Positions 1 through 10,871 of a stretch of DNA of 64,000 bases are shown here, piece after piece (within the stretch, counting starts at the first letter, position 1; each line of letters begins with the position of its first letter). The notes beneath the pieces were generated by a model. It was not told where the DNA came from. It saw nothing but the letters and a program-made list of their open reading frames with translations, and did not search any database. Made by a program: the position numbers and the translations under genes. Source of the DNA: Globodera rostochiensis (Eukaryota; Nematoda; Chromadorea; Rhabditida; Heteroderidae); assembly GCA_018350325.1 (NCBI GenBank), contig JAEVLN010000003.1, positions 4,791,758-4,855,757 of the forward strand, in the 5' to 3' direction.

Positions 1-745
1 GGGAAATGATATTTGGAAATTTCAAAAGTGAACAAAAATGCTGGAAAGTAAATGGATCAAGTCTATTTAAATAAGTACGAATCGGCCTGAGCAAAACGCT
101 TAATAAGAGCTATTCGGCTAAAGACTCGGGAACCCTGTCGGCGCGCACTTAAAATGTCCTTAAAAAAGCAGGAAATTTACAAAAAAATTTGTTTTTTTTT
201 GAATTTAGAAAATTCCGCAATTCGGTCTTCGCGCCTTTATTTATTGATTTCACAAATCTGGCAAAAAGTTTCCTTTTCTCTGTCTCATCAGCCAGGCAAG
301 CGATTGGGTAGACGGTGCCGATAGGCGCCGCCGAGAAAATGCTCCAAAAATTAATTTGCGATGTTATTTCTCTCTTTTTTCCTACGCTAAGAAAAAATCT
401 ATTCATAAATACACTTAAAAATTTAAAAAAATGAAGCCTACAACACCGCCGATTCCCAGGACGTCTCCGTTCTAAGTACTAAGGTGGCAATAGGTGGTTT
501 TGTAGGTGATGGCGATGTCGATAGGCGTGGCCGAGAAGAAAAAATGATAATTTTACGATTCTTATTAAGAAAATTCTCCAATTTCGATAACTAAAACGGT
601 CTAAATTACCGCTCTTGTCCGATCTCTAGTCTTAATATTCAAAAGTAAATTATTATGAGTTTATTTTAATGACGATATTATTTGAAATTGGCAATGCTGG
701 ACACACGCCAGAGTGCTTGACCGTAATGAAAAACATCATATTAAC
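1..745. repeat. Segment duplicated at about 49915-50885
   Basis: The block from about base 30 to 745 recurs in the same orientation at 49915-50885, with shared stretches such as the one starting ACAAAAATGCTGGAAA and the one ending ACGCCAGAGTGCTTGACC. Both copies carry 5S-array debris and GC-rich hairpins of the GGTGCCGATAGGCGCC type. No convincing coding sequence is seen; the short ORF on the minus strand at 149-406 is low-complexity and overlaps the hairpin. Confidence 0.7.
434..491 (-). pseudogene. 5S rRNA 3'-end fragment
   Basis: On the minus strand this matches the last ~58 bases of the 5S rRNA found in the array downstream, including the complement of GGAGACGTCCTGGGAATC. It lacks the 5' half and the internal promoter, so it should be inert. 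Confidence 0.8.
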
Positions 746-1262
746 AATCTTGCAAAAGCATTAATAAGAAGATGATGCGATTGATCCTGATACTGTTTCC
801 TTCCATTTTAAGTCCAACCCGTTTGTTGTGCATGACAATGGCACCACCGCCGAACTGGAGGACCAGCCAAAAGGCTACGCACAAAAATGGCATTTTCATT
901 GGCATCGTTTATTTAAAATGATGCATTTACAAAAAAAGTTAGTTTTTAAGCCACAAAACTCGAATAAAATTTGATCAATTACTCTGTTCCTATCCATTTA
1001 AACCGTTTAATGTTAATACATAAAAACAAAAATAATTTATTCAGCAATGATTTTTTGCTCTGAAAAAAATTTCCATTTTCGTTCCATTCGATGTGTGAAA
1101 ATGGTGACATCGGCGGATTGTCACTGGACAGCCATTAGCCAGCAGAGACGACCAAACGGCCGATGCTAATGACTCATTTCTGATGGCTTTTTAAGCACTT
1201 TCACTTTCCATTCCATCACACAAATCATTAGCACAACAAAATAATTCTATTTGATTAAATTT
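746..1262. other. Intergenic DNA upstream of the astacin gene
   Basis: AT-rich sequence with no ORF, RNA gene or repeat that I recognise. It would contain the promoter of the gene starting at 1297, but no specific element can be assigned. Confidence 0.4.
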
Positions 1263-1265
1263 CAG
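1263..1265 (+). promoter_or_regulatory. Candidate trans-splice acceptor
   Basis: A good 3' splice site (AAATTTCAG) lies 31 nt before the ATG at 1297, with no visible upstream coding exon. In a species with SL1 RNA this is the expected position of a spliced-leader acceptor. An ordinary 5'-UTR intron is the alternative. Confidence 0.4.
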
Positions 1266-1296
1266 CTACAAAGCCTCGAAAGTACCGTATACCAAA

Positions 1297-3417
1297 ATGA
1301 ATTTTCTGCCTTTTTGGATTTTGTTGATTGCCCTGAAGGCATTTGGAGTTCATGGAAGGTAATTGACTGATTAGGCTTAATTATTTGAAGCAGTTTCGTT
1401 GCTTTAGTGATCCCCCTGACGAATGGAATAAGTGCCAAAAGAACGGAAACGGAACAATTCGCCTTGAAAAGACGTGCAAAAAGTATTATTAATTTTTAAT
1501 TAATTTTCTATTAAAATGTTTTTTTCAGCCATTTGATTTGCTACAAGAGCAAAATGGCCAAAGATTTTGGAAACTGGAAATTTGGTGGACGATTTCGAGT
1601 GAACAACCCAAACAAAGGACTTGCCGACAAATGTGCCGGGAATGACGGGACCAAAGGATGGCACGCCTTGCAGGTCACGGAAGAAGGCAACGGAACTGCG
1701 ACTTTGACGTCATCATTCGGGTTGAGTGAATTTGTATTTTAATTAAAAAACATTTAATTTTAGCAATTTGAATGAAAATTTGGGCTATTCCTCGGTCTCA
1801 AATGGACTCAAGCATCTGCTGGACATCAACATTACCAAAGGTTCTTTGAAATCACAAATATAATTTATTTTCAATTAAGCTTTGTCACCGATTGGCCAAT
1901 CTGTCGGAGAGGAGTTTCTGAAGGCGCTCCGTTTGGGTGCTTTTATGAAAGACTACGATGGCATGGCACTTCAAATAATTGCCGCAGGAAATTCTTCGAA
2001 CCGTTGGGGAAAAGGATGGGAAATTGTGCAAAAAAAACGGTGAATCATTTTTCCCAATCACCGGATGAAATCAAATGATTTTAAATAATTAAAAATACTT
2101 ATTTATTAATTCATCAACTTAATACCATTATTATTTTAAGTGTGTTGCTAAATGGGAACACCCAACGGAAAAACCAATAGCCACTTCAACTGAGAAAACT
2201 TCAACAAAAGTCATTTCAACAACGGTGACTTGTGTTAAAATAACAAATAAATTCCCAATTTGGAAACTTTGACGTAGGGTTGGAGCCGGGGGGGAGGGGA
2301 TCCCCGGGCAAACCGGGGATCCCCAGTTCGGCACGAACAAATCGGAGGACGGGGATAAGAATGGCCGGTGACCCCGCGTTTCCCCGCCCCCAGCTCCAAC
2401 CCTAACATTGACGAGAATTTTAATACATTTTAAAATTTCAATCAATATTTTAACGCCCGAATATTAAGCCCAATCCTCTGGCGTCAATGAAAAAGAATGT
2501 GGACCATTTTGGCATCAATTGCACGCAAATTGACTTTGCCAATGACATTGCTCAATTTATGCTTAGCATTTCCGTGACATCTCTTTACGATCTTGCATGC
2601 GCTAACTTCCAAAAAGAATACGACCCGAAAAATTATTCGGAAGAAGTGGCAAAGCAGGACCAAGTCGATGCTTGCGCCCAAGTGCCAACGGCATCGTTCT
2701 GCAACGAGTGAGTCTCACAAAATTGGGAATAAAATTAAGCAATATGCCAATTTAGGACTCTGGCACTGTACGCGTGCTACCAAACTGAAAGCAAAATGAG
2801 CGCCGTCAACATGGAAATTGCTCAAATTTGCCAAAACCACCTTGGCATTTCAATGGTTGCTGGTTTTCGGACCCGGATTTGCGTGCATCGTGAAGCAGAA
2901 AAAGAACTGATCGTTGTCGAGTCCATTTTGGACTTTTCATTCTCCGATCAAAGGTAATATTGAGAAAACAAAAAATAATTTTATTAAATATTTACTGACT
3001 AATTATGTTAATTGCTTTAAGCTACAACATAAAGCGAAATTTTTCATTTAAAATCGGAGAAATTACAAATGCGATGGAATATATGGAATATGCTCCTATT
3101 TTTTTCATCCAATTTGGCAATAAACACCAGAAAAGTGTAGTCCGAGAGGAGGCTAATGGCAAAGCGATTTCGGATGATTTGGATAAAGAAGTAAACGATT
3201 TGATCATTTTTGATTTACCCTCAACTTTAGAAGGCAACCATTGGGGCGGTTCTAAGTTCAATTGTTCGTCAACAAATTAATGGAAATTGGGCAAAATCGC
3301 TGCATTTCATTCCACCATCGGATCGATATATGCCAATTCACTTCCAAATTCAAAAGCCAAAATTCATGCAATTGATCACACGTCAAACGGATTATCTGCC
3401 CTATAAAAATAACCCAA
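1297..3417 (+). CDS. 5' exons of a secreted astacin-type gene (or separate upstream secreted gene)
   Basis: The exon series starts with a hydrophobic signal peptide (MNFLPFWILLIALKAFGVHG). Readable exons are 1297-1358, 1408-1482, 1529-1720, 1764-1840, 1880-2039, 2141-2224, 2469-2707, 2756-2953 and 3022-3417, mostly with good GT/AG sites and consistent phases. The encoded sequence is Cys-containing with a Thr/Ser-rich stretch near 2160-2220. I recognise no domain. Two joins do not keep frame: after an A-run near 2031-2038, and near 3245-3255, where the frame ending KFNCSSTN-stop gives way to another open frame reaching 3417. These could be sequencing errors or real decay. A rearranged paralogue at 33.0-33.7 kb joins exon 7 of this series to the astacin active-site exon, supporting one gene rather than two. 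Confidence 0.5.
2275..2404. mobile_element. 130-bp hAT-like MITE in an intron
   Basis: The termini are inverted (TAGGGTTGGAGC and GCTCCAACCCTA). The flanks are near-identical (CTTTGACG and CATTGACG), suggesting an 8-bp target duplication with one change. It lies in the intron 2225-2468; the rearranged paralogue near 33.2 kb lacks it. It has no coding capacity. Confidence 0.7.
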
Positions 3418-3462
3418 AAATTGTTAGCAAAATTATTTGTTTGTAAACAAAATATTTTTTAG

Positions 3463-6400
3463 AGACACCCATCGCCTTGTGATGTGTTGGGAGATGATTG
3501 TGAACTGGTCAAAGAGATTGAAAGGAAAATTGCGGACCTTTTGGAATGTTGTTCACCTACAAATCCAGGTGGACCGTGCATCTGTACGCTTCCAACTCCC
3601 GACCCGGTATATTTAAAGTCATTTATGTTAATTTTAAATGATATTTTATTCAGAAAGAATTCACGGTGTTTCCTCCATCCGCCATCATTAAGCCCGTGAA
3701 CACTCAAAATAGAAAGCCGGACAAAGTCTTGCACACCAAAGAACAGGCACAGCAAATATATGAAGGTTATATGGAAAGTGAGTTTTTAAATATTCAATAC
3801 TTAAATAATGAATAAATATTTTTAAATAACAAAATTAATCACTATTTACGATATAAATTGAAAATAATTTGAATACTTTGATCAAAGAATGTGCAAATTG
3901 TACGCCATTTCTGAAAAAGGAAAGTCATCGAGCGAAGAGACAGGCACTTCCAGACTTTAACAAATGGACAACATTTCCAATTGTGATTAAATTCAGCGAG
4001 ACATGTTAGAGTATTCGAATTTGTTGTTAATTATTTATTCTACAACTTACAGTGGGAATAAACCCTGTTGCATGGAAAGACGCCATCGATAAAGGAACAA
4101 GATTTATTGCGTTTGTATAATTCTATTTGCACAAATTAATTTTTTAATTCAGAAAGGACACGTGCATTAATTTTACCACTGATCTGAGCCATGCAGCGGA
4201 CGAAGGCATTGAAGTCGTCGACATTTTTGATGGAACGTGCGGCGGTTCTTATGTTGGGAAGACGGAAAAATGGCACCAACTTTGGATTAATTGCACCGTT
4301 TGTTTGTCTCTTTATTGCATATTTTTTAAACGTATTCAACAGAACGGCGGAGTAGTTGCGCACGAACTTTTGCACGCGCTTGGCCTTAAGCATGAACATC
4401 AACGAGACGATGCCCGAAGTTATGTCAAATTGAACCGAGCAAAAATAACCAAAGTTATTTCATTATTTCAATTTGAGACCAATTTTTCCCTTTTATAGGA
4501 TTGGATTGAATGGTATGAACCGCTGCCAAAAACAAATAATTATGACTTTCCCTACGACGTTGGCTCCATAATGCACTATCCAAGTGGATGCAACAGCGAG
4601 GGGTAAACATTTTAAATGATTTATTTATGCTTTTTAGTTGTAAATTCACTTCAACTCACAGAACTGTGATGAAACAAGTTTTTGTTTAAATAATTTTACA
4701 ATTTCTTCTTTAGGATTTGCACTATAATCACGCTTAACCGTTTCTATCAACAAACAATGGCCCATCTTGAAAAGCCTTCCTTCAAGGATTTGGCTTTAAT
4801 TAACCTTATTTATTGCAAAGGCAATTGAAAATCAAATTATTGATATTTTTTATTGTATTTTTAGATAATTGCAATGGCACCGAAAACAAATGCCAAAACG
4901 GAGGTTACCCACATCCCAGGCGATGCTCGGAATGCCTTTGTCCTGGAGGATTCGGAGGAACGCATTGCGAACTTCTCGAAGAGGGTATGAAAAGTTTGAA
5001 AGATGAATAAAAAGAATAATGACAAATGTTATGCTTTTTTATTATCGCAAGAATTGCAATATAAACTGAATTTAGACAGTTACTGCATGGATTTTTCGGG
5101 TTTTGGTGGTTATCCAAAAGAATTGGTTGCTGATTGGCAAACTCGCGAGTTTAAGCCCGAATTGAGTTGTGGGGGCGATGCTTTATCTTGCAGCTGCCAT
5201 TGGCGAATAAAGGCATATTGAATATTTAATTTAAAATGGCAAACGGGAAAGTAAAATAAAATGCTTATCTCTTTCAAATATGCAAGCAAATTTCTAATTT
5301 TAAGACCAAAAGCAAGAAAATATGATTTGCAAAATTTTTCTTATAATATGCCCTTTAATGACAGTTTATTCAAAATATTCAATAAATTATTTCTTTAATT
5401 AATAAAGTAATTCTAGCCCAAGGACGGCAAAAAAGTTCGCATTCATCTGAAAATGTTGAACGAAACGCTCAAATGTGAGGATCCCTGCAAGCAGGCTTAT
5501 GTCGAAGTCAAATACCGAAAGGACAAAAGAGCAAGCGGTCGGTATTTACTTTTGTTTAGTTTTGAAACTTTTTTGATTCTCAGGTGCAAGAATTTGCTGT
5601 TCGGATTTGATTCGTCTCCAAACTGATTTTACCAAAAATTGGATTGAGACGGATGGACCCGACGTGGACATTATTATTTCCGCCCACATCAAAACGAGGG
5701 ACAAAATTAATTTGTTTGAACTGACCTATGAAACTGGTGGGACTTTTTTGAATATTTTGGTTCCTTTGAGCCAATATTTTGAAATTCGTTTTTATTCTTT
5801 TCAAGTTTGCAATAATAAGGAAAATCATCTTAAGCAAATTTATTTGTTGTATGGAAAATAACTTCTTTAGACGGAGTCAAACTTGTTTCGTCCAGCGATT
5901 GTCCTGAAGGCGCCAATTATGATACAAAACGGGATCCCGAATATGATTTAATTTGCGATCGTGATCCTTTGACGGGTGAGGGCATTCTTTGTTGTCCTGA
6001 AGGGCAAGTTTGTCCGAAAAAGCGTGTATCACATTCTACTTGGGGTTGCGACATTGTTGTGGTAAAAGATTATAATATTTCTTAAATATTTAAACAAAAT
6101 TATTAATCTTAATTCTTTAATTGCAATAAATGCATTCATTAAACGTCAATCATGAATTATTTAAGCTTAACGGCCAATACCGGGAAATCAGAGGACAGAA
6201 TGAATCAAAAAGCTTTCATTTTGAATGCTTTGTATGTGTAAAATCTCTCAATTTTAAAATATTTGTTCCTTAACAGAGGCGGGAAGGGGAATCCGCGAGT
6301 TTTTGGGGCTATTGGAAGGACAAAAGCAAGGACCCCATTCGCATTGACGACTTCCAATGTTTATTTTATGAAGAAGCAGGCATTAATCAGCCGCCAAATC

Positions 6401-6498
6401 AAACAGTGATTGACTATCCGATCGAATTCAAAAGTGCGGGAGCCAATCAATTGATGAGAACCATGGGAAAGAAAAAGATTCTTAAATTTTCATATTAA
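3463..6498 (+). CDS. Astacin (M12A) zinc metalloprotease with EGF-like and CUB-like regions
   Basis: Secreted zinc endopeptidase of the nematode astacin (NAS) type. Exons read as 3463-3606, 3654-3777, 3888-4004, 4053-4110, 4153-4297, 4343-4453, 4499-4602, 4714-4820, 4865-4984, 5052-5212, 5417-5537, 5584-5736, 5871-6061, 6166-6231 and 6277-6498. All phases agree. A propeptide ends at a dibasic site (HRAKRQ, about 3938). The catalytic domain has the zinc motif HELLHALGLKHEHQRDD (4363-4413) and the Met-turn SIMHY (about 4564). An EGF-like exon (CQNGGYPHP, then CPGGFGGTHC) and a CUB-like region (CHWRIK, PKDGKKVRI) follow, then a long Cys-containing C-terminal extension. Introns 4821-4864 and 5213-5416 appear to use GC donors. 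The family motif normally reads ExxRxDR after the third His; here R-D-D is present. This half looks intact. Confidence 0.85.
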
Positions 6499-6581
6499 TT
6501 TGTATTTTTAAAAATTAATATTTATTTGGACAATTTACGTTTTTGTATGCATAAACTCTACTTCTTCAAGCTAATATTTTT

Positions 6582-6680
6582 TAGAGTTGGCCGGGACCGG
6601 GATCGTGAAAGCCGGGATCGGGATTAGCCGGGATTGGCAATGGGGAAATTTTTTTTTGTTGTACTAATCAAAGGTGAAAC
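6582..6680. mobile_element. One end of a GGGACC-rich hAT-like element
   Basis: Begins TAGAGTTGGCCGGGACCGGG and continues with CCGGGATCGGGA repeats, like the 227-bp element at 59815-60041. The other end is missing; the copy runs into rDNA spacer debris. Confidence 0.55.
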
Positions 6681-6740
6681 AAAAATTGTATTGTACTATT
6701 CAAAAATATTTTCCTTAACTTCAATTTTAAACTAAAACAA

Positions 6741-7356
6741 TTTTTAGATGGGGTTCATTCATGTCCAAATTACTCTCGCCGCCTGACTCTCTCTTTTTAC
6801 CACACTATTTCTACAAAAAATAAAATTTTCAGAAATTAAACTAAAACAATTTTTAGATGGGGTTCATTCATTTCCAAATTACTCTCGCCACCTGACTCTC
6901 TCTTTTTAGCACACTATTTCTTCAAAAAATAAAATGTTCAAGAAATTAAACTAAAACAATCACGGGGGGGGGCATTTCGAACGAATTCGAGGGAAAAAAA
7001 AACAAAAACTTTATTAAAATAAATTAAATATCCGCATTAATTTAAAAAATAAAATTGTTTTGACAGACGCAAATTCGCCTAAATTTTATATCAATCGATT
7101 CCCCTCATCGAGCTGAGTACGAATATGCAAAAATTGGGTGCCGCTCACAATTTTGAGCAAAGTTACCGCCCATCAAAATTGGCCAAAAACAATGAAAAAT
7201 ATAAAAACATTTTTAGAGATCAAATAGCTGAAATGATAAGAGAAATTCACGATCACGTAACGAGATTTAATTATCAAAACGAGGGCTAATATTTTTTGAA
7301 CAAACAAAATAAGAAATACCTATTCATAAATACACTTAAAAATTTAAAAAAAAAAG
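6741..7356 (-). repeat. Reverse-oriented 5S/SL1 spacer remnant
   Basis: 6741-6960 holds two copies of the ~109-bp spacer subrepeat (TTAGCACACTATTTCTTC). It is followed by the G-run and the region equivalent to the spacer downstream of 5S in the array, in reverse orientation and diverged. It joins directly to the 5S copy at 7357. Confidence 0.8.
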
Positions 7357-7476
7357 AAGCCTACAACACCGCCGATTCCCAGGACGTCTCCGTTCCAAGT
7401 ACTAAGGAGGCCCAACGTTGCTTAACTTGCCAGATCAGACGGGATGGCGTGCTTTCAACGTTGTATGGTCGTAAAC
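7357..7476 (-). pseudogene. Diverged 5S rRNA copy
   Basis: Full-length 120-nt 5S on the minus strand with at least four substitutions from the array consensus (for example GTAAAC for GTAAGC at the 5' end, and AAGGAGG for AAGGTGG). Its upstream flank is cut after 11 bp by the hairpin element at 7491-7830. It is probably a pseudogene, but expression cannot be excluded because 5S promoters are internal. Confidence 0.7.
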
Positions 7477-7490
7477 GATGCTAGAGTGGT

Positions 7491-7830
7491 GACCCGACAT
7501 TTCAACACTGGACAACACTGATTTAAATTTTAAAAATAAATTGATAGTGCCAAATTCAAAAATACCTAGTTATAATTAAAGGCTTAATAATTAATCAGTC
7601 TTGCTGAGCTAAATGATATGTGATAAGAAATTTGAGAAATTCGAAAATATTTAAATGGTCCTTGTTATTGTTGACATTTAAATGGGAAATAAAAATAAGT
7701 GCACAAACTACATTTGCTTACTGAACCAATGTTTATAAAAGGTATTTTTGAATTTGGCACTATCAATTTATTTTTAAAATTTAAAATCAGTGTTGTAATG
7801 TCCTGTGTTGAAATCACTGTTGGAATGTCC
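7491..7830. mobile_element. Hairpin MITE between two 5S copies
   Basis: Long terminal inverted repeats: 7491-7567 pairs with about 7740-7830, sharing stretches such as AAATTGATAGTGCCAAATTC. The centre is non-coding and AT-rich. It separates two reverse-oriented 5S genes that would otherwise abut. No clear target duplication was found. Confidence 0.7.
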
Positions 7831-7855
7831 AGTTTAAAAATTTAAAAAAAAGATG

Positions 7856-7975
7856 AAGCCTACAACACCGCCGATTCCCAGGACGTCTCCGTTCCAAGTA
7901 CTAAGGTGGCCCAACGTTGCTTAACTTGCCAGATCGGACGGGATGGCGTGCTTTCAACGTGGTATGGTCGTAAGC
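7856..7975 (-). rRNA. 5S rRNA, reverse orientation
   Basis: 120 nt, complement identical as far as I can read to the array 5S genes (5' GCTTACGACCATACC, 3' TTGTAGGCTT). It lies in the left arm of the big inverted repeat. The T-run normally following 5S is altered (TTCATCTTTTTTTT on the minus strand) but still supplies oligo-T for Pol III termination. Confidence 0.85.
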
Positions 7976-8200
7976 GATGCTAGAGTGAGGGAAGCCAACC
8001 AAATGTGTCACTTTTCGTCCCTTTTGTCACGCTCATACAGATATTGGACAATTTGTCAAGAATAACTCTCTGTAAATTTTCCTCAAAAATTGAATGTATG
8101 TAAAAAATTGCTCCAATTTGTCGAATTTTGCCGAAACAACCCCTGCAAAATTCCAACTTTTTTAGTGCTAACTCGTAAACACACATCTTTTCAAGACAAA

Positions 8201-8305
8201 TTTAAGCACCGCCCAGTTGAGGGCCGCGCAGTTCCAAAATTTATTCCATGCCACAGATATTTTGGGCAGGATACACCAAGTACCTCAAACTTGGGTAATT
8301 AAACC
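8201..8305 (-). ncRNA. SL1: SL1 spliced leader RNA, reverse orientation
   Basis: The complement starts with the 22-nt SL1 leader, then a GTACTT splice donor, an AATTTTGG Sm site and a GC-rich 3' stem-loop (GGCCCTCAACTGGGC). It is the mirror of the SL1 gene at 12821-12925 and shares its upstream region. Confidence 0.9.
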
Positions 8306-9411
8306 GAAGAAAGAAGCGCTGTGGGGAGAATGAATGTTTTGGTCAAAGCAAATGTTGGATGCTGTGCGTGCATTTTTGGGTCTGATTCCAGCACCTGCTA
8401 TGCAATAGTTCTTCACTCAGCCCACTCTCTTTTCTTCCACTCGGCGACTGCTGCTCTCTTCACTGTCCGCACATTCTTCTTCCGCATTGAGCATCAATTC
8501 TCTTCCAATTTTCACATTTTCGATGACGCAAAAATTCCATCCCCGCGGGACTTTACGGTTTTGCTTTTAAATATACCGGTAATAAAATTTAAAAACTATA
8601 TCTAGAACTAAGGATGCCATTGCAAATCCCAACAATTACGTCACCACTATCATTGATCAGCTGTGCTGATTATGCGATGAACGGCCGTTTTGTGGACCGA
8701 TGAATCAATTTTTTTCCACATTCGCTAGTCAAAAAAAGAGCATTTCATTAAAAGTTTTTTTTTGTAAATTTATACAAATTAGCCAATTCAAAATTTTATT
8801 CTACAAATTTTGTCCTTCTGCGCCGCTGATCACGAAATATCACATTATATTATTTTGTGTATCTATTCTAATTATATGAGTTTTTAACTCAAAACAAATG
8901 GCGTTCTCGAACATCGTTTAATGGTTACACAACATTTGCGTCCCGGACAGTTCCGCCCGATTTGCGGCCAAAATGCGAAGCATTTTTTTACCCCTTTTTC
9001 GGGCATTTGTGGCCCTAGCCAAATCGGACATTTCGGCCACATTAAATATAATTCGCAACTAATATTTACCCAAATTCTTCACAGTTTTGAGATCAAACTC
9101 TAGATGATACTGTAGAATGTAATATTATCAAATAGACCAAATAAACATTCAATTCAGATTTTAACCCGAATGAGACCATATGAGCTTGATCCCACTAGGG
9201 GTCTCAGTGAGAATCGCAAAAAAGAAATGGGTGGGCAACAACCGAGCAATCAAAGATTTGATTTTGCAAAAAATGTGAAGACTTGGAAATATTATTGCGA
9301 AATATATTTAATGGTGCCGCAAATGTCAAATGTCATACGACCGTATTAATACTTTAAATAGTTTAATTCTTCAAAAAAAGTCGTGGCATTTTTTGAATTT
9401 GAAACAAATTT

Positions 9412-9413
9412 AG
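9412..9413 (+). promoter_or_regulatory. Candidate trans-splice acceptor
   Basis: AAATTTAG ends one base before the ATG at 9415, as commonly seen for SL1 acceptors. The inverted copy of this region (complement of about 10822-10827) reads AAATTTAAAATG, so the AG is lost there. Confidence 0.45.
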
Positions 9414-9414
9414 A

Positions 9415-9842
9415 ATGGACTTGTTTTTTTATTTTAACCTGATTATTTTTCTGCTGTTGCATATCTGTAGTGGTGGGACATGTTCTTGTCATAACACCCT
9501 TTCGTATTATGGAAAGGATTTTAATCCACGACGTGCGGATTTTTGTTGGAAGTCCACTGGATGTGTCGAGTCCACCTGCACTTATGGTAATATTGAGAAA
9601 ATTAGCAAAACCGTCTTTGTTTATAATTATTCCAAATTATAGAAAATGAGCAAAAAATTTGGACAAAAGTGTCCAAAGGATGTACCCTTGACGCGAACGG
9701 CACCTGTCCTCGGCTAAAAAAGCGCTGTTTGACCGACGGCGGTATTCCATCAGCCGATTGTTCTTATTGTACTGGTTACAAATGCAACGACAAAATTTCA
9801 CCAGGTCCCTTTAATAGTCGGCCCTTTCTTAAAAAAGCCTAA
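9415..9842 (+). CDS. Small secreted cysteine-rich protein, two exons
   Basis: Exons 9415-9586 and 9643-9842 (GT-AG, phase 1) give a 123-residue protein. Residues 1-20 form a strong signal peptide (MDLFFYFNLIIFLLLHICSG). The mature part has twelve cysteines, among them CSC, WKSTGC, CPRLKKRC and DCSYCTGYKC. No domain is recognised; size, signal and Cys density resemble nematode secreted effectors or Ly6-like folds, but that is only a guess. The gene starts in the left arm of the inverted repeat and finishes in its single-copy spacer, so only its first ~105 bp are duplicated. Both exons are open with matching phase, so it looks intact. Confidence 0.65.
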
Positions 9843-10067
9843 AACCTGAATTTTTTGAAACTGGAAGCTGAAGACGAACACCAAAATAAGGGGGGTTGAC
9901 CATCCCCCGGTTCTGAAGCCTTTGGATAATCCATTTTATAAATACTAAGTAATAATAATTTTGTTAAGAGATTGTGTGGTGCTGGAATGGGACAGTGAAC
10001 GATGATAAACAAGCGTTTACTGAGCTTAAGTGGGCTTAGGGACCGGACTTTTTGAGATTTATTTTGC

Positions 10068-10517
10068 TTGAAAGTTGGGTTTAGATGCGAAGATGCAAGT
10101 TGTTATTCGTTGCTTTGCGTTGGGGCAGAAAATTCGATGCTGTTCCAAAGCAAAGGCTGTCTTACACTGTCAAAACTTTGGGAGATGAAATTGCCATTCG
10201 TCGAATTTGGGCAAACTGCTTGCAAAGCGCTGAATGGAACAATATCGCGTAAATTGTGCGACGGGACTTGGTGCAACGCAGAGCAAGGCCAGACGGAGCC
10301 GGGCCACACGGAACCGGGCCACACGGAACCGGGCCACACGGAGCCGGGCCACACGGAGCCGGGCCACACGGAGCCGGGCCACACGGAGCCGGGCCACACG
10401 GAGCCGAGCCAGCACGGAGTTAGAGTTTTTTTTGCTGTCCCGTCGCTGACACTTGACACCATCGGTACGACTTGCCTAATCGGTCATTATCTAACGATGA
10501 TCAGTAGATTTGATTAG
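10068..10517 (+). CDS. Uncharacterised Cys-containing ORF with TEPGH repeats
   Basis: A 149-residue open frame. The N-terminal ~75 residues have a spaced Cys pattern (FRCEDASC, SLLC, SKGC, TACKAL, KLCDGTWCN) that ends in CN, reminiscent of the Ly6/three-finger layout but not proven. The start may be a 3' exon rather than a true ATG, because a possible acceptor (TTGGGTTTAG) precedes codon 6. About seven TEPGH repeats follow, encoded by a 15-bp minisatellite, then a tail without recognisable features. It may be the 3' part of the gene at 9415 or a separate gene. Confidence 0.35.
   Translation: MKVGFRCEDASCYSLLCVGAENSMLFQSKGCLTLSKLWEMKLPFVEFGQTACKALNGTISRKLCDGTWCNAEQGQTEPGHTEPGHTEPGHTEPGHTEPGHTEPGHTEPGHTEPSQHGVRVFFAVPSLTLDTIGTTCLIGHYLTMISRFD
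10288..10411. repeat. 15-bp GC-rich minisatellite
   Basis: About eight tandem copies of ACGGAGCCGGGCCAC, two of them with GAACCG. The unit length is a multiple of three, so all frames stay open; the plus strand gives TEPGH and the minus strand GSVWP. Confidence 0.9.
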
Positions 10518-10693
10518 AACTGACCGAATTGTCATATTATATTAGTTGTGCTTCTTCTGCTGATGTTTGGTTGAGAAAGAAGTGGTCGGGGCGGCTCACA
10601 TCAAAGAACTATGATTTTCATGAATTATAAAATTCTTATAATAAAAAAAATATTCAGCTTTACAGCGTATTTACTTTTTTTGGTACTAATTTG

Positions 10694-10871
10694 TCTTGTG
10701 CATATCCTTTCTATAATACGAAAGGGTGTGATGACAAGAACATGTCCCACCACTACAGATATACAACAGCAGAAAAATAATCAGGTTAAAATAAAAAAAC
10801 AAGTCCATTTTAAATTTGTTTCAAATTCAAAATATGCCACGACTTTTTTCGAAGAATTAAACTATTTAAAG
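10694..10871 (-). pseudogene. Inverted copy of the first exon of the secreted Cys-rich gene
   Basis: The complement repeats the upstream flank and about the first 105 bp of the gene at 9415, including most of the signal peptide, then diverges after GAAAGGAT. The trans-splice AG is changed to AA. No downstream exon is present. Confidence 0.75.

Noticed and set aside
10103..10462. 119-codon minus-strand ORF with GSVWP repeats
   Set aside because: It is the antisense reading of the 15-bp minisatellite; the plus strand has the more gene-like Cys-containing frame.
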